Below, in pieces: positions 41,097 through 49,442 of a stretch of 64,000 bases of DNA (position 1 is the first letter of the stretch; the number at the start of each line of letters is the position of its first letter). The translations under genes were made by a program, and so were the position numbers. A model generated the notes under the pieces. That model was not told where the DNA came from, made no database searches, and worked only from the letters and a program-made list of their open reading frames with translations. Source of the stretch: Frigoribacterium endophyticum (GTDB taxonomy: Bacteria > Actinomycetota > Actinomycetes > Actinomycetales > Microbacteriaceae); NCBI RefSeq assembly GCF_011759585.1, contig NZ_JAAOYV010000002.1:555510-619509 (forward strand), read 5' to 3'.

Positions 41097-42023
41097 TCAG
41101 GCGCCCGCGCCCTCCGTGCCGGGCCGCTGCTCCAGCTCGGCCAGGTCGGCGTAGAGCCCGGTGACGTCGCCGACGCGGGTGCGCCCCGTGCGCGGGTGCT
41201 CGGCCAGCACGGCCGCCGCGAAGAGCGCCACGAGGCTCATCGCCGCGGCGTAGCTGTCGAACGGCGAGGGGCTGTCGACCGGGCACTCGAGGCGCACGGC
41301 GACCTCCGCCGCGCGGGCCGACGCGTCGCCGACGAGCACGACGGGCACCCCGCGCTCGGCCAGCGAACGGACGACGCCCGAGAACCCGGCCGGCCGTCGC
41401 CGGAACCCGACGAGCACGACGACGTCGCGCGGGCTCAGGCCCACGAGCTCCTCCCCGACCGACTGGCCCGGCTGCGGGGCGAGGCGCACGTCGTCGCGCA
41501 CCTGCACGAGCTGCTGTCGCAGGTGCATCGCGACGGGGTAGCTGTTGCGGAACCCGACGACGACGACGCGCTGGGCGTCGGCCACCAGGCGGGCGGCATC
41601 GGCGAGGCGGCCGTCGGCGAGGCCGTCGAGCATCCGCTGCAGGTTGCGCTGCTCGGAGGCCGCGTGGGGGGCGAGGTCGCCGGAGGCGGTGGTCGGCCCG
41701 ACGGGGACGCCCCGGCCGCGCGCGGCGCGGGCCTGCTCGCGCACCTCCTGGGCGTCGGTGAACCCGAGACGGCGGAACAGCCGCGACACCGTCGCCTTCG
41801 ACACCCCGCTCTGCTCGGCGATCTCGGTCGCCGTGACGACCGCCAGGTCGTCGAGGTGGTCGAGGATGAAGTCGGCGGCGCGCTGCTCCTGCGGGCTGAG
41901 GGCGCCGTAGCCGGAGTCGATCCGGTCGCGGATGCCGCCCTCGGCCGGGGCGGCCGCAGCGTAGGTCGGCACCTGCCCCGGCTCCGCGACCGCGTCCGCG
42001 TCCGCGCTTGTGCTCGCGCTCAC
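41097..42023 (-). CDS. MurR/RpiR-family regulator
   Basis: A 308-residue regulator. The N-terminal HTH_6 (LSPQEQRAADFILDHLDDLAVVTATEIAEQSGVSKATVSRLFRRLGF, split, residues about 42-88) is followed by a SIS domain (VVVVGFRNSYPVAMHLRQQL and DVVVLVGFRRRPAGF). SIS domains usually bind phosphosugars; in purine clusters RpiR proteins (HpxU-like) act as local regulators. It is last in the pucG-allC operon, joined by a GTGA overlap. It is the best candidate to bind the TGAA-N8-TTCA motifs, as RpiR sites usually have GAA...TTC symmetry. Confidence 0.93.
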   Translation of the reverse strand: MSASTSADADAVAEPGQVPTYAAAAPAEGGIRDRIDSGYGALSPQEQRAADFILDHLDDLAVVTATEIAEQSGVSKATVSRLFRRLGFTDAQEVREQARAARGRGVPVGPTTASGDLAPHAASEQRNLQRMLDGLADGRLADAARLVADAQRVVVVGFRNSYPVAMHLRQQLVQVRDDVRLAPQPGQSVGEELVGLSPRDVVVLVGFRRRPAGFSGVVRSLAERGVPVVLVGDASARAAEVAVRLECPVDSPSPFDSYAAAMSLVALFAAAVLAEHPRTGRTRVGDVTGLYADLAELEQRPGTEGAGA

Positions 42024-43282
42024 GCCGCCTCCGCCGTCCGGGCCGCCAGGGCGCGCACCGCGGCCTCGAACGCGTCGAGCGCGACCGCCACGTCGGCGAG
42101 GCCGACGATCTCGTCGGGGTGGTGGCTGATGCCGCCGGCCCCGCAGCGGACGAAGAGCATCGCCCAGTCGGTGAGCTCCGCGACGGCCATCGCGTCGTGG
42201 CCGGCCTTCGAGAACAGGGTCATCGGGTCAGCGTCGCCCGTCGCCGCGATGCCCTCGCGCACGACGTCGCGGAGGGCGGGCGAGGCGACCACGGCGGGCG
42301 CGCTGTGCGTCTCGCGCGCCTCGACGGTGAGGCCGCGGCGCTCGGCGACCTCCGCGGCCTCGGCGAGCACCGCCTCCCACACGGCGTCCCGCTCGGCGTC
42401 GTGCTCGCCCCGCAGGTCGACGCTGGCCTCGACCAGTCCGGGGATGACGTTGACCCCGCCCGGGAACGCCTGCAGCCGGCCCACCGTCGCCACGCAGCCC
42501 GCGTCGCGGGCGAGGCGCTCGACCGCGAGCACGATCTCGCTGGCCCCGGCGAGCGCGTCGTGCCGACGGTGGAAGGGGACTCCCCCGGCGTGCCCGGCGA
42601 CGCCCGTGACGGTGAGCTCGAAGCGCCGCGCCCCGGCGATCGACGAGACGACGGCGAGGGCCCGGTCGGCCTCCTCGAGGTAGGGGCCCTGCTCGATGTG
42701 CGCCTCGAGGTAGCCGACGAGCGACCCCCGGGGAGGCGCGGCGTCGGCCACGGCCGCGGGGTCGAGCCCGAAGGCGGTGAACGCGTCGCGCAGCGTGGTG
42801 CCCTGGTCGTCGACGAGCTGCCACCACGCGTCGTCCCAGGTGCCGGCGAGCGCCCGGGAGCCGAGCAGGGCCGTGCCGAAGCGCGTGCCCTCCTCGTCGC
42901 CGAACGCCGCGACCTCGACCGCGACCGGCAGGCGGGTGCCCGCGCGGTGCAGGCGATCGACGACGGCGATCGCGAGCAGCACGCCGAGGACGCCGTCGTA
43001 GCGGCCGGCGTCGGGCACCGTGTCGAGGTGCGAGCCGAGCAGCACGGCGGGCGCGCCCGGCGTCTCGGCCTCGTACCGGCCGCGCTGGTTGCCCGCGGCG
43101 TCCTGCCAGGTCGTCATGCCCGCGGCCTCCATCCAGCCGGCGGCGATCGCGTTGACCCGGGCGTGCTCCGGGCTGAGGTAGACGCGCGTGATGCCGTGGG
43201 CCGCGCTGCTCTCCCGGGCGAGCTCGTCGCACCGGTCGAGGATCGTCTGCGCGTCGGAGCCGGGCGTGCCTGCGGGGCTCAC
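42020..43282 (-). CDS. allC: Allantoate amidohydrolase (M20 family)
   Basis: A 420-residue manganese-dependent enzyme that turns allantoate into ureidoglycine, ammonia and carbon dioxide. Motifs in order: GSHLDTVPDAGRYDG, AFGDEEGTRFG, YLEAHIEQGPYLEE, GVAGHAGGVPF and the C-terminal SKAGHDAMA. N-carbamoyl-amino-acid hydrolases share the fold, but adjacency to pucG and the allantoin pathway supports allantoate. GTG starts overlap on both sides (GTGA with pucG and with the RpiR gene). Confidence 0.93.
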   Translation of the reverse strand: MSPAGTPGSDAQTILDRCDELARESSAAHGITRVYLSPEHARVNAIAAGWMEAAGMTTWQDAAGNQRGRYEAETPGAPAVLLGSHLDTVPDAGRYDGVLGVLLAIAVVDRLHRAGTRLPVAVEVAAFGDEEGTRFGTALLGSRALAGTWDDAWWQLVDDQGTTLRDAFTAFGLDPAAVADAAPPRGSLVGYLEAHIEQGPYLEEADRALAVVSSIAGARRFELTVTGVAGHAGGVPFHRRHDALAGASEIVLAVERLARDAGCVATVGRLQAFPGGVNVIPGLVEASVDLRGEHDAERDAVWEAVLAEAAEVAERRGLTVEARETHSAPAVVASPALRDVVREGIAATGDADPMTLFSKAGHDAMAVAELTDWAMLFVRCGAGGISHHPDEIVGLADVAVALDAFEAAVRALAARTAEAA

Positions 43283-44568
43283 GCCGCGCCTCCCGCCTGC
43301 TCCGCGCCTCCGGCCGTCGCCGCGGCCAGGGCCGCGACCCGGTCGGCGTCGGCGTACACGTCGTAGGCGGCGTCGACCCCGCCGCCCGTCGCGACCCGGG
43401 CGCCCGCACGGCGCAGCACCGACTCGAGGGCCGAGAGCGTCGTCAGCACGGTGTCGCGGCGGGCGTTGTAGCCCATCGTGCCGATGCGCCAGACCTTGCC
43501 GTGCAGCGGCCCGAAGCTCGTGCCGATCTCGAGGCCGAAGTCGGCGAGCAGCTGCCCGCGCACCGCGTCGCCGTCGACCCCGTCGGGGATCTCGACGGCG
43601 ACGACGTTGTTCATCTTGTGCTCGACGTCGCCGAAGACGCCGAGGCCGAGGCCGCGCACCCCGGCGAGCATCGCCGCGCCGTGCAGGCGGTGACGCTCGA
43701 CGGCGGCGTCGAGGCCCTCCTCGACGACGAGCCGGGCGCACTCGCGGGCGCCGTAGAGCATCGTCGTGGCCTCGGTGTGGTGGTTGAGCCGCTGCGGGCC
43801 CCAGTAGTCGAAGATCATCGCGAGGTCGAAGTAGTTCGAGGCGATGCGCCGCTCGCTGGTCGGGTCGCCCGCGCTGCGGATGCCGGCCTCGACGGAGGCG
43901 CGGGCCCGGATGCGCTCGACCGCCCGGTCGGAGAAGGTGGCCGGCGCCGAGCCGGAGGGGCCGCCGAGGCACTTCTGCAGCCCGGCGGTGACGGCGTCGA
44001 GCCCGAGCGCGTCGGCGTCGAAGGCGTTGCCCGCGATCGAGGCCGTGACGTCGGTGTAGAAGAGGACGCCGTGGCGGGCGCAGACCTCGCCGAGCCCCTC
44101 GAGCGGCTGGGCGACGGTCGTCGAGGTGTCGCCGTGCACGACCGCGAGCAGCGCGGGGCGCGTCTCGACGATCGCGCGCTCGATCGCCTCGGCGGTGAAG
44201 ACCTGGCCCCAGGGCACCTCGATCGTGTGCACCTCGGCGCCGCACCGCCCGGCGATCTCGACGAGCAGGTGGCCGAAGCGACCGAACACGGGCACGAGCA
44301 CCCGGTCGCCCGGCTCGATCAGCGAGACGAGGGCCGCCTCGATGCCGGCCCGGGAGGTGCCGTCGACGAGCACGGTCTGCTCGTTGCCGGTCTGGAAGAC
44401 CTGGCGGTAGAGGGCCTGGGTCTCGTCCATGGTCGCGGTCATCCACGGGTCGTACTGGCCGACCAGCTGCGCCGACATCGCCCGCAGCACGCGCGGGTCG
44501 GCGGTGATCGGGCCGGGGCCCATCAGCAGGCGAGCGGGCGGGTCGATCGGCTGGAAGGCTCGTTTCAT
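43279..44568 (-). CDS. pucG: (S)-ureidoglycine-glyoxylate aminotransferase
   Basis: A 429-residue PLP enzyme of the serine-glyoxylate/PucG group. MGPGPITADPRVLRAMSAQL is the usual opening (residues 16-35), and GLQKCLGGPSG holds the PLP Lys. PucG converts (S)-ureidoglycine and glyoxylate to oxalurate and glycine. Being first in an operon with allC supports this over alanine-glyoxylate aminotransferase. The ATG at 44568 is 6 nt from a -10-like TACGAT, and an operator-like TGAAACACGGGTT lies just upstream. A long Ala/Gly-rich tail is not typical. Confidence 0.93.
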   Translation of the reverse strand: MKRAFQPIDPPARLLMGPGPITADPRVLRAMSAQLVGQYDPWMTATMDETQALYRQVFQTGNEQTVLVDGTSRAGIEAALVSLIEPGDRVLVPVFGRFGHLLVEIAGRCGAEVHTIEVPWGQVFTAEAIERAIVETRPALLAVVHGDTSTTVAQPLEGLGEVCARHGVLFYTDVTASIAGNAFDADALGLDAVTAGLQKCLGGPSGSAPATFSDRAVERIRARASVEAGIRSAGDPTSERRIASNYFDLAMIFDYWGPQRLNHHTEATTMLYGARECARLVVEEGLDAAVERHRLHGAAMLAGVRGLGLGVFGDVEHKMNNVVAVEIPDGVDGDAVRGQLLADFGLEIGTSFGPLHGKVWRIGTMGYNARRDTVLTTLSALESVLRRAGARVATGGGVDAAYDVYADADRVAALAAATAGGAEQAGGAA

Positions 44569-44574
44569 GCCGTC

Positions 44575-44596
44575 ATCGTACGCAACCCGTGTTTCA
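44575..44596 (-). promoter_or_regulatory. pucG promoter with operator-like motif
   Basis: The -10-like TACGAT (44580-44575) abuts TGAAACACGGGTTGCG (44596-44581). The first ten bases of that motif are identical to one of the two sites before uricase (TGAAACACGG). A protein bound here would cover the spacer region, fitting repression. Confidence 0.45.
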
Positions 44597-44647
44597 GGGG
44601 TGTTGCCGTGCGGGCGAGGGCGGCGGCGAGGCTGCGAGGATCGGGGC

Positions 44648-45322
44648 GTGACCGAGCCGACCCGCGCCCCCTCGTCGCCCTCCGACGCGGCTGCTGACGG
44701 CCGGGTCGTCGGCGTGCTCCTGGCCGCCGGGGCCGGGACGCGCGCGGGGCGGCCGAAGGCCCTCGTCCGCGACCCCGACGGCACGCCCTGGCTCGAGCGG
44801 GGGTGCGCGGCGCTGCTCGACGGGGGCTGCGACGTGGTGGTCGTGGTGCTCGGCGCGCGGGCTGGCGAGGCGCGCGGTCTCGTGCCGGCCGACCCGCGCC
44901 TCCTCGTGGTCGTCGCCGGCGACTGGGCCGAGGGGCTCGCCGCGTCGCTCCGCGCGGGGCTGGTGGCCGCGGCGGGGCCGGAGGTCGCCCGGGCGCTGGC
45001 CGACGCGGCGGGCGGTGCGGGAGGAGGAGCCGAGGAGGCGCGGTGCGCGCTGGTCTCGCTGGTCGACCTCCCGGGGCTGCCGCCGGCCGCGGTCGCGCGG
45101 CTGCTCGACGGCGACGGAGCGCGCTCGGCGGGCGCCCTGCGGCAGGCGGTGTTCGACGGCCGCCCGGGCCACCCCGTGGTGATCGGGCGCGACCACTGGG
45201 CTCCGCTGGCGGCCACGCTGCACGGCGACTCCGGCGCGCGGAGCTGGCTGCACGCGCACGGCGCCGAGCGCGTCGACGCCTCCGACCTCTGGGACGGCGC
45301 CGACGTCGACCGCCCCGCCTGA
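44648..45322 (+). CDS. MocA/PucB-type molybdenum cofactor cytidylyltransferase
   Basis: A 224-residue nucleotidyltransferase of the MobA-like fold. VVGVLLAAGAGTRAGRPKAL (residues about 20-39) is the NTP-binding loop; VDLPGLPPAAVARL and GRPGHPVVIGRDHW are conserved in MocA/PucB. It should load CTP onto molybdopterin for the xanthine dehydrogenase at 50944-54731, or guide its insertion, as pucB does in Bacillus subtilis. GTG start at 44648, divergent from pucG. Confidence 0.88.
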   Translation: MTEPTRAPSSPSDAAADGRVVGVLLAAGAGTRAGRPKALVRDPDGTPWLERGCAALLDGGCDVVVVVLGARAGEARGLVPADPRLLVVVAGDWAEGLAASLRAGLVAAAGPEVARALADAAGGAGGGAEEARCALVSLVDLPGLPPAAVARLLDGDGARSAGALRQAVFDGRPGHPVVIGRDHWAPLAATLHGDSGARSWLHAHGAERVDASDLWDGADVDRPA

Positions 45323-45348
45323 CGGCGAGCGCGACGCCGTCGCGCCCC

Positions 45349-45405
45349 CGAGGTGACTCGAACTGGGCCTCTCGCGGCGCTGAGGGCCCAGGACGAGTCA
45401 CCTCG
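45349..45405. terminator. Terminator between convergent mocA-like and amidase genes
   Basis: Perfect 12-bp outer arms CGAGGTGACTCG / CGAGTCACCTCG with an inner TGGGCC/GGCCCA stem; total span 57 bp. Confidence 0.8.
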
Positions 45406-45433
45406 ATCGCCCCGACGGCGCCGCCGCCGCGCC

Positions 45434-47077
45434 TCAGCCGACGAGCGACGCCGCCAGGTCGACGAGCGCGAGGTCCGAGCCGCGCGGCCCCACCAGGCAG
45501 AGCCCCACGGGCCCGCCCGCGACGCGCAGCAGCGGGGCCGAGACGGCGGGGCGCCCGGTGACGCCCGCGAGGCAGGTGAGGCGGAGCGTCGCCCCGCGCA
45601 CGCGGTCGACCTCCTCCGCCGAGGCGTCGAGCCGGGGCGCCGCCGACGAGGCCGACGGCAGCACGAGCACGGCGTCGCCGAGCACCGCGTCGAGGGCGCG
45701 ACGGGCCTCCGCCAGGCCGACCCGCGCCTCCTGCTCCTGCTCGGCGTCGACGCTCGCCCCGACGGCGAACCGCGCCGCGACGTCCGCGGAGAGGACACCG
45801 GGGCGCGCCTCGATCCAGCGGCCGTGGCTGCGCCAGGCCTCGGCGGCCTGCACGACCCGGAACAGCCCGAAGAGCACGCCGAGGTCGCCGACCTCCACGG
45901 CCGCGGGCCCGGGCAGCCGCCCGTCGCCGACGAGCGCGTCGACGACCTCGGTGAAGGCCGCGGCGACGTCGGGCTCGACCGCCGCGAGCACCCGGGGATC
46001 GACGACGACCGATGGCCCCGACGACCCCGACGGCCCGCGCCCCGTCGGCACGGAGGGAGCCGCCCCGAGCGACGCCTCCGCCGCCGCCCGCAGCGTCGCC
46101 GCGTCGCGCGTCAGCCAGCCCACCGTGTCGAAGCTCGGCGCCAGCGGCAGCAGACCCTCCCGCGGCACGGCGCCGTGCGACGTCCGCAGCCCCCAGAGCC
46201 CCTGGTACGAGGCGGGGACCCGCACCGAGCCTCCCGTGTCCGTGCCGAGCCCGACGTCGGCCTGCCCCAGCGCGACCGCCGAGGCGGGGCCGCTCGACGA
46301 GCCGCCCGGCAGCGCACCCGGCACGGCCCCGTTGGGCGGGGTGCCCCACGACCCGTTGCGGCCGGCGACGCTGTAGGCGAACTCGTCGGTCTGCGCCAGG
46401 CCGGCGACGCTCGCCCCGGCGGCGAGCAGCAGCTCGACGGCCGGGGCCGACGCCGTCTCGACCGGCTGCTCGGCGAGCCAGGCGGGCACGCCCGCGCCGA
46501 CCGCGTGCCCCGCCACGGCGAAGAGGTCCTTGACGGCGACGGTCCGCCCCGCCAGCGGCCCCGAGGAGGCGCGGGCCGGCACCAGGGGCCCGCCCACCAC
46601 CCGCCACACCCGCGTGTCGACCGCGGGGCGCGGGGCCTGCACGTGCGCGGTCGCGATCCGCCACGGCTGCCCGGCCCCGCGCCTCCACAGCTGGGTGACG
46701 ACGCCGCGGCCGCCGCCGGCCGGCGCGTTGACGGTGACCACGACGGCCGAGCCGGGGTCGAGCACGCGCACGTGGCACTCCTCGACGCGGCGGGCCGGGG
46801 CACCGCCCCGCCGGGCCCGGAACGCCGTGATCGCGTCGTGCCCGACGAGCACGCCCTGCGCGTCGACGCGCACGCTGCCCGGGCCGGGCTCGAACGCGTC
46901 GGCCAGGGCCGCGGCGTCGTCGCGGCGCAGGGCGTCCTCGTAGGCGACGACGGCGTCGAGCAGGCCCTCGGGCAGCTCGCCGCCCTCGAGCGTGGTGACC
47001 GGCAGCGGGGCGACCGGCAGCGGGGCGACCGGCCCCGGGGCGACCGGCCCTGGGCCGGGAGCGGTCTCGTCAGGCAC
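45434..47077 (-). CDS. AtzH-like/amidase-signature fusion protein
   Basis: A 547-residue fusion. Residues 35-150 form an AtzH/DUF3225 (NTF2-like) domain (LPEGLLDAVVAYEDALRRDD, VLVGHDAITAFRA). Residues 160-547 are an amidase-signature enzyme with K183 (VAVKDLF), Ser in GGSSSG (260-262) and S284 (TDTGGSVR). In cyanuric-acid breakdown AtzH and AtzE are separate parts of the 1-carboxybiuret hydrolase. In this purine island the fused enzyme could cut oxalurate, a carbamoyl compound or a short-chain amide. GTG start overlaps the stop of the formamidase-family gene by 8 bp. Confidence 0.9.
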   Translation of the reverse strand: MPDETAPGPGPVAPGPVAPLPVAPLPVTTLEGGELPEGLLDAVVAYEDALRRDDAAALADAFEPGPGSVRVDAQGVLVGHDAITAFRARRGGAPARRVEECHVRVLDPGSAVVVTVNAPAGGGRGVVTQLWRRGAGQPWRIATAHVQAPRPAVDTRVWRVVGGPLVPARASSGPLAGRTVAVKDLFAVAGHAVGAGVPAWLAEQPVETASAPAVELLLAAGASVAGLAQTDEFAYSVAGRNGSWGTPPNGAVPGALPGGSSSGPASAVALGQADVGLGTDTGGSVRVPASYQGLWGLRTSHGAVPREGLLPLAPSFDTVGWLTRDAATLRAAAEASLGAAPSVPTGRGPSGSSGPSVVVDPRVLAAVEPDVAAAFTEVVDALVGDGRLPGPAAVEVGDLGVLFGLFRVVQAAEAWRSHGRWIEARPGVLSADVAARFAVGASVDAEQEQEARVGLAEARRALDAVLGDAVLVLPSASSAAPRLDASAEEVDRVRGATLRLTCLAGVTGRPAVSAPLLRVAGGPVGLCLVGPRGSDLALVDLAASLVG

Positions 47078-48302
47078 GGGCCGCCTCCTCGCGGTCGAGG
47101 CGGGTCACGGCGCGGTCGCCGCCCACCAGCGGCACCCCGGCGAAGTCCGCCTTGCGCACCCGGGCGTGCACGCCCTTCACGAGGTCGACCACCTGTGAGA
47201 TGTCGAAGTCGGTGGCGGCCGAGAGGTAGGCGTAGGCCAGTGACTCGTCCATGCCCCAGCGGGCCCGCAGCAGGGCGATCGCCGCGCGGACGCAGGCGCG
47301 CACCGCCTCGTCGAGGTCGGCGTCGAGCCCCGTCGGCACGAGGTCGTCGACGGTCTCGCCGAGCGGCCCGGCGAGCTCGCCGAACATCGCGAGCGCGTCG
47401 TCGCGCCGCACGAGGTCGAGCTGCACGGTCACGCGCAGCGACGCCTCCATCGCGGTCAGCGCGACCTCGCCGTCGCCCTGGGCGAAGTGGGGGTCGCCGA
47501 CGTAGACGAGCGCGTCGGGCACCTGCACGGGCAGGTGCAGCGTCGTGCCGGCCGTGAGGAGCGCGATGTCGACGTTGCCGCCGAAGGCCCCGGGCGGCAC
47601 CGAGTGGGGGCGCTCGGCGCCCGCGGCGGCGACGCCCATGATGCCGAGGAAGGGCCGCAGCGGGAAGCGCACGACGTGCTCGCCCCCGGGCACCACCGGC
47701 AGCGTGCCGACGAGCGAGCCGTCGGGCTCGACGTCCACCGCCGCGAAGACGCTGACCGGGCCCTCCTGCAGCGGGTACTCGCCGGCGAGGGCCCCGCGCC
47801 CGTGCCGGTTCGAGACGACGCCGTACGGCACGCGGGGCAGGGCCTCGACGAGCGTCACGCTGAGCACGTCGCCCGGCTGCGCCCCGCGCACCGCGACCGG
47901 GCCGGTGACGAGGTGCGGCCCGTCGACGAGCGGGTCGCGGCCGTGGGCGTCGGAGGCGGCGATCGCCACCGCGTCGCTCAGCACGTCGTCGGCGGCGACG
48001 CCGTGGGCGGCGAAGAAGCGCACCGGGTCGCGGCCCTGGTCGTCGAGCACGCCCTCGTGGCTGACCGTGTCGATCGTGACGCGTGTGCCCGGCTCGACCG
48101 TCAGCACCGCCGTGTCGGCGGCGCAGGGCAGGCGGCCCCAGAGCGTCGTCTCGGGCGTCGCGGGGAGGTAGTGGCCGGCGGCGACGGGGCCCTCCCCCGG
48201 CTGCAGGGGCCAGGCCGGGCGGGGCGGGGCGGCGGGCGCGGCCGGTGAGTCGGGCCCGGCGGCGGGCGGGGCGGCGGGAGGAGGAGCGGGGGCGGGGTGC
48301 AC
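47070..48302 (-). CDS. Acetamidase/formamidase-family protein
   Basis: A 410-residue enzyme of the FmdA/AmdA family. After a Pro/Ala-rich N-terminus of about 35 residues, conserved elements include TVEPGTRVTIDTVSHEG, TGPVAVRGAQPGDVL, RPFLGIMGVAAAG, PPGAFGGNVDIALLTAGTTLHLPVQ (split) and VGDPHFAQGDGEV. The family hydrolyses formamide or acetamide to ammonia and acid. GTG at 48302 is chosen for the GAGAGG 9 nt upstream. It is divergent from uricase and coupled to the amidase fusion, so both may recover ammonia from late purine-ring fragments. Confidence 0.92.
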   Translation of the reverse strand: MHPAPAPPPAAPPAAGPDSPAAPAAPPRPAWPLQPGEGPVAAGHYLPATPETTLWGRLPCAADTAVLTVEPGTRVTIDTVSHEGVLDDQGRDPVRFFAAHGVAADDVLSDAVAIAASDAHGRDPLVDGPHLVTGPVAVRGAQPGDVLSVTLVEALPRVPYGVVSNRHGRGALAGEYPLQEGPVSVFAAVDVEPDGSLVGTLPVVPGGEHVVRFPLRPFLGIMGVAAAGAERPHSVPPGAFGGNVDIALLTAGTTLHLPVQVPDALVYVGDPHFAQGDGEVALTAMEASLRVTVQLDLVRRDDALAMFGELAGPLGETVDDLVPTGLDADLDEAVRACVRAAIALLRARWGMDESLAYAYLSAATDFDISQVVDLVKGVHARVRKADFAGVPLVGGDRAVTRLDREEAARA

Positions 48303-48392
48303 GGCGACGGCCTCTCTGGTCGCGCGGGGCCCGTGGCGGCCCCGGGTGACTCCCGACCCTAGGCGACGGGCCGTCCCTCCCGAGGGCCGTCC

Positions 48393-48451
48393 TGAAACAA
48401 GCCGTTCACAAACGGCCGATCGTGAAACACGGCGTTCACACGAGCGTGTGA
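48393..48451 (+). promoter_or_regulatory. Tandem operators and SD-covering palindrome before uricase
   Basis: TGAAACAAGCCGTTCACA (48393-48410) and TGAAACACGGCGTTCACA (48423-48440) are near-identical TGAA-N8-TTCA sites exactly 30 bp apart, about three helical turns, on one face of the DNA. A further perfect dyad TCACAC-GAGC-GTGTGA (48436-48451) overlaps the second site and includes part of the uricase Shine-Dalgarno (GAGGA). Confidence 0.6.
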
Positions 48452-48462
48452 GGATCACGGCC

Positions 48463-49371
48463 ATGGCGATCATCCTCGGCGACAACCAGTACGGCAAGGC
48501 GGAGTCCCGCCTGGTCCGCATCGTGCGCGACTCCCCCCGGCACGAGATCCGCGACCTCAACGTGACGACCGCGCTCCGCGGCCCGTTCGAGGCCGCCCAC
48601 CTCGCCGGCGACCAGTCGGCGGTGCTGCCGACCGACACGCAGAAGAACACCGCCTTCGCGTTCGCCAAGTCGCACGGCGTGCAGTCGGTCGAGGGCTTCG
48701 GCCTCGACCTGGCGCGCCACTTCGTCGCCGACGTGGGCCCCGTCGTGGGCGCGCGGGTCGAGATCGAGGAGTTCGCGTGGGCCCGGGCCGTCGTCGACGG
48801 CGCCGAGCACGACCACACCTGGCTGCGCACGGGGCAGGAGGTCCGCACGGCCGCCGTCACGGTCGACGCCGACGACGAGCACGTCGTGGCCGGCCTCAAG
48901 GAGCTCGTGCTGCTCAAGTCGACCGGGTCGGAGTTCGCCGGGTTCCTCACCGACGAGTTCACGACCCTGCCCGAGACCCACGACCGCGTGATGGCGACGG
49001 CGCTCGACGCGAAGTGGCGGCTCTCCGGCGCGGCGGCGGCCGACCCCGACCGCGACTGGGACGCCCTGTACGCCTCGGTCAAGACGCTGATGGTGCGCGA
49101 GTTCGCCACCCTCCAGTCGCTGGCGCTGCAGCAGACGCTCTGGCACATGGGCAAGGCGGTGCTCGAGGCCCACCCCGACATCGCCGAGATCCGCCTCAAG
49201 GCCCCGAACAAGCACCACTTCGCCTACGACCTCGACCGCTTCGGCCTGTCGAACGACAACGAGGTGTTCTGGGCCGCCGATCGGCCCTACGGTCTGATCG
49301 AGGCCACCCTCACGCGCGACGACGCCGCCCCCGCGGGCGACGCCTGGCGGGCGTCGGCCGGGCTCGCCTGA
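48463..49371 (+). CDS. pucL: Factor-independent urate hydroxylase (uricase)
   Basis: A 302-residue cofactor-free enzyme that oxidises urate to 5-hydroxyisourate with O2. Characteristic parts: YGKAESRLVRI with the catalytic Lys, LPTDTQKNTAFAFA with the catalytic Thr, LLKSTGSEFAGF and the C-terminal NKHHFAYDLDRFGLSNDNEVFWAADRPYG (split). Length is standard. ATG with GAGGA 9 nt upstream. HIU hydrolase and OHCU decarboxylase, which take the product to allantoin, are encoded at 50036 and 50359. Confidence 0.97.
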   Translation: MAIILGDNQYGKAESRLVRIVRDSPRHEIRDLNVTTALRGPFEAAHLAGDQSAVLPTDTQKNTAFAFAKSHGVQSVEGFGLDLARHFVADVGPVVGARVEIEEFAWARAVVDGAEHDHTWLRTGQEVRTAAVTVDADDEHVVAGLKELVLLKSTGSEFAGFLTDEFTTLPETHDRVMATALDAKWRLSGAAAADPDRDWDALYASVKTLMVREFATLQSLALQQTLWHMGKAVLEAHPDIAEIRLKAPNKHHFAYDLDRFGLSNDNEVFWAADRPYGLIEATLTRDDAAPAGDAWRASAGLA

Positions 49372-49442
49372 GCCCCGTCGCCGTGGCCCCCCGACCCGCA
49401 CCGCCCGCCGCCCCCGCGGCACCCGACCGAGCAGGAGGCGCC

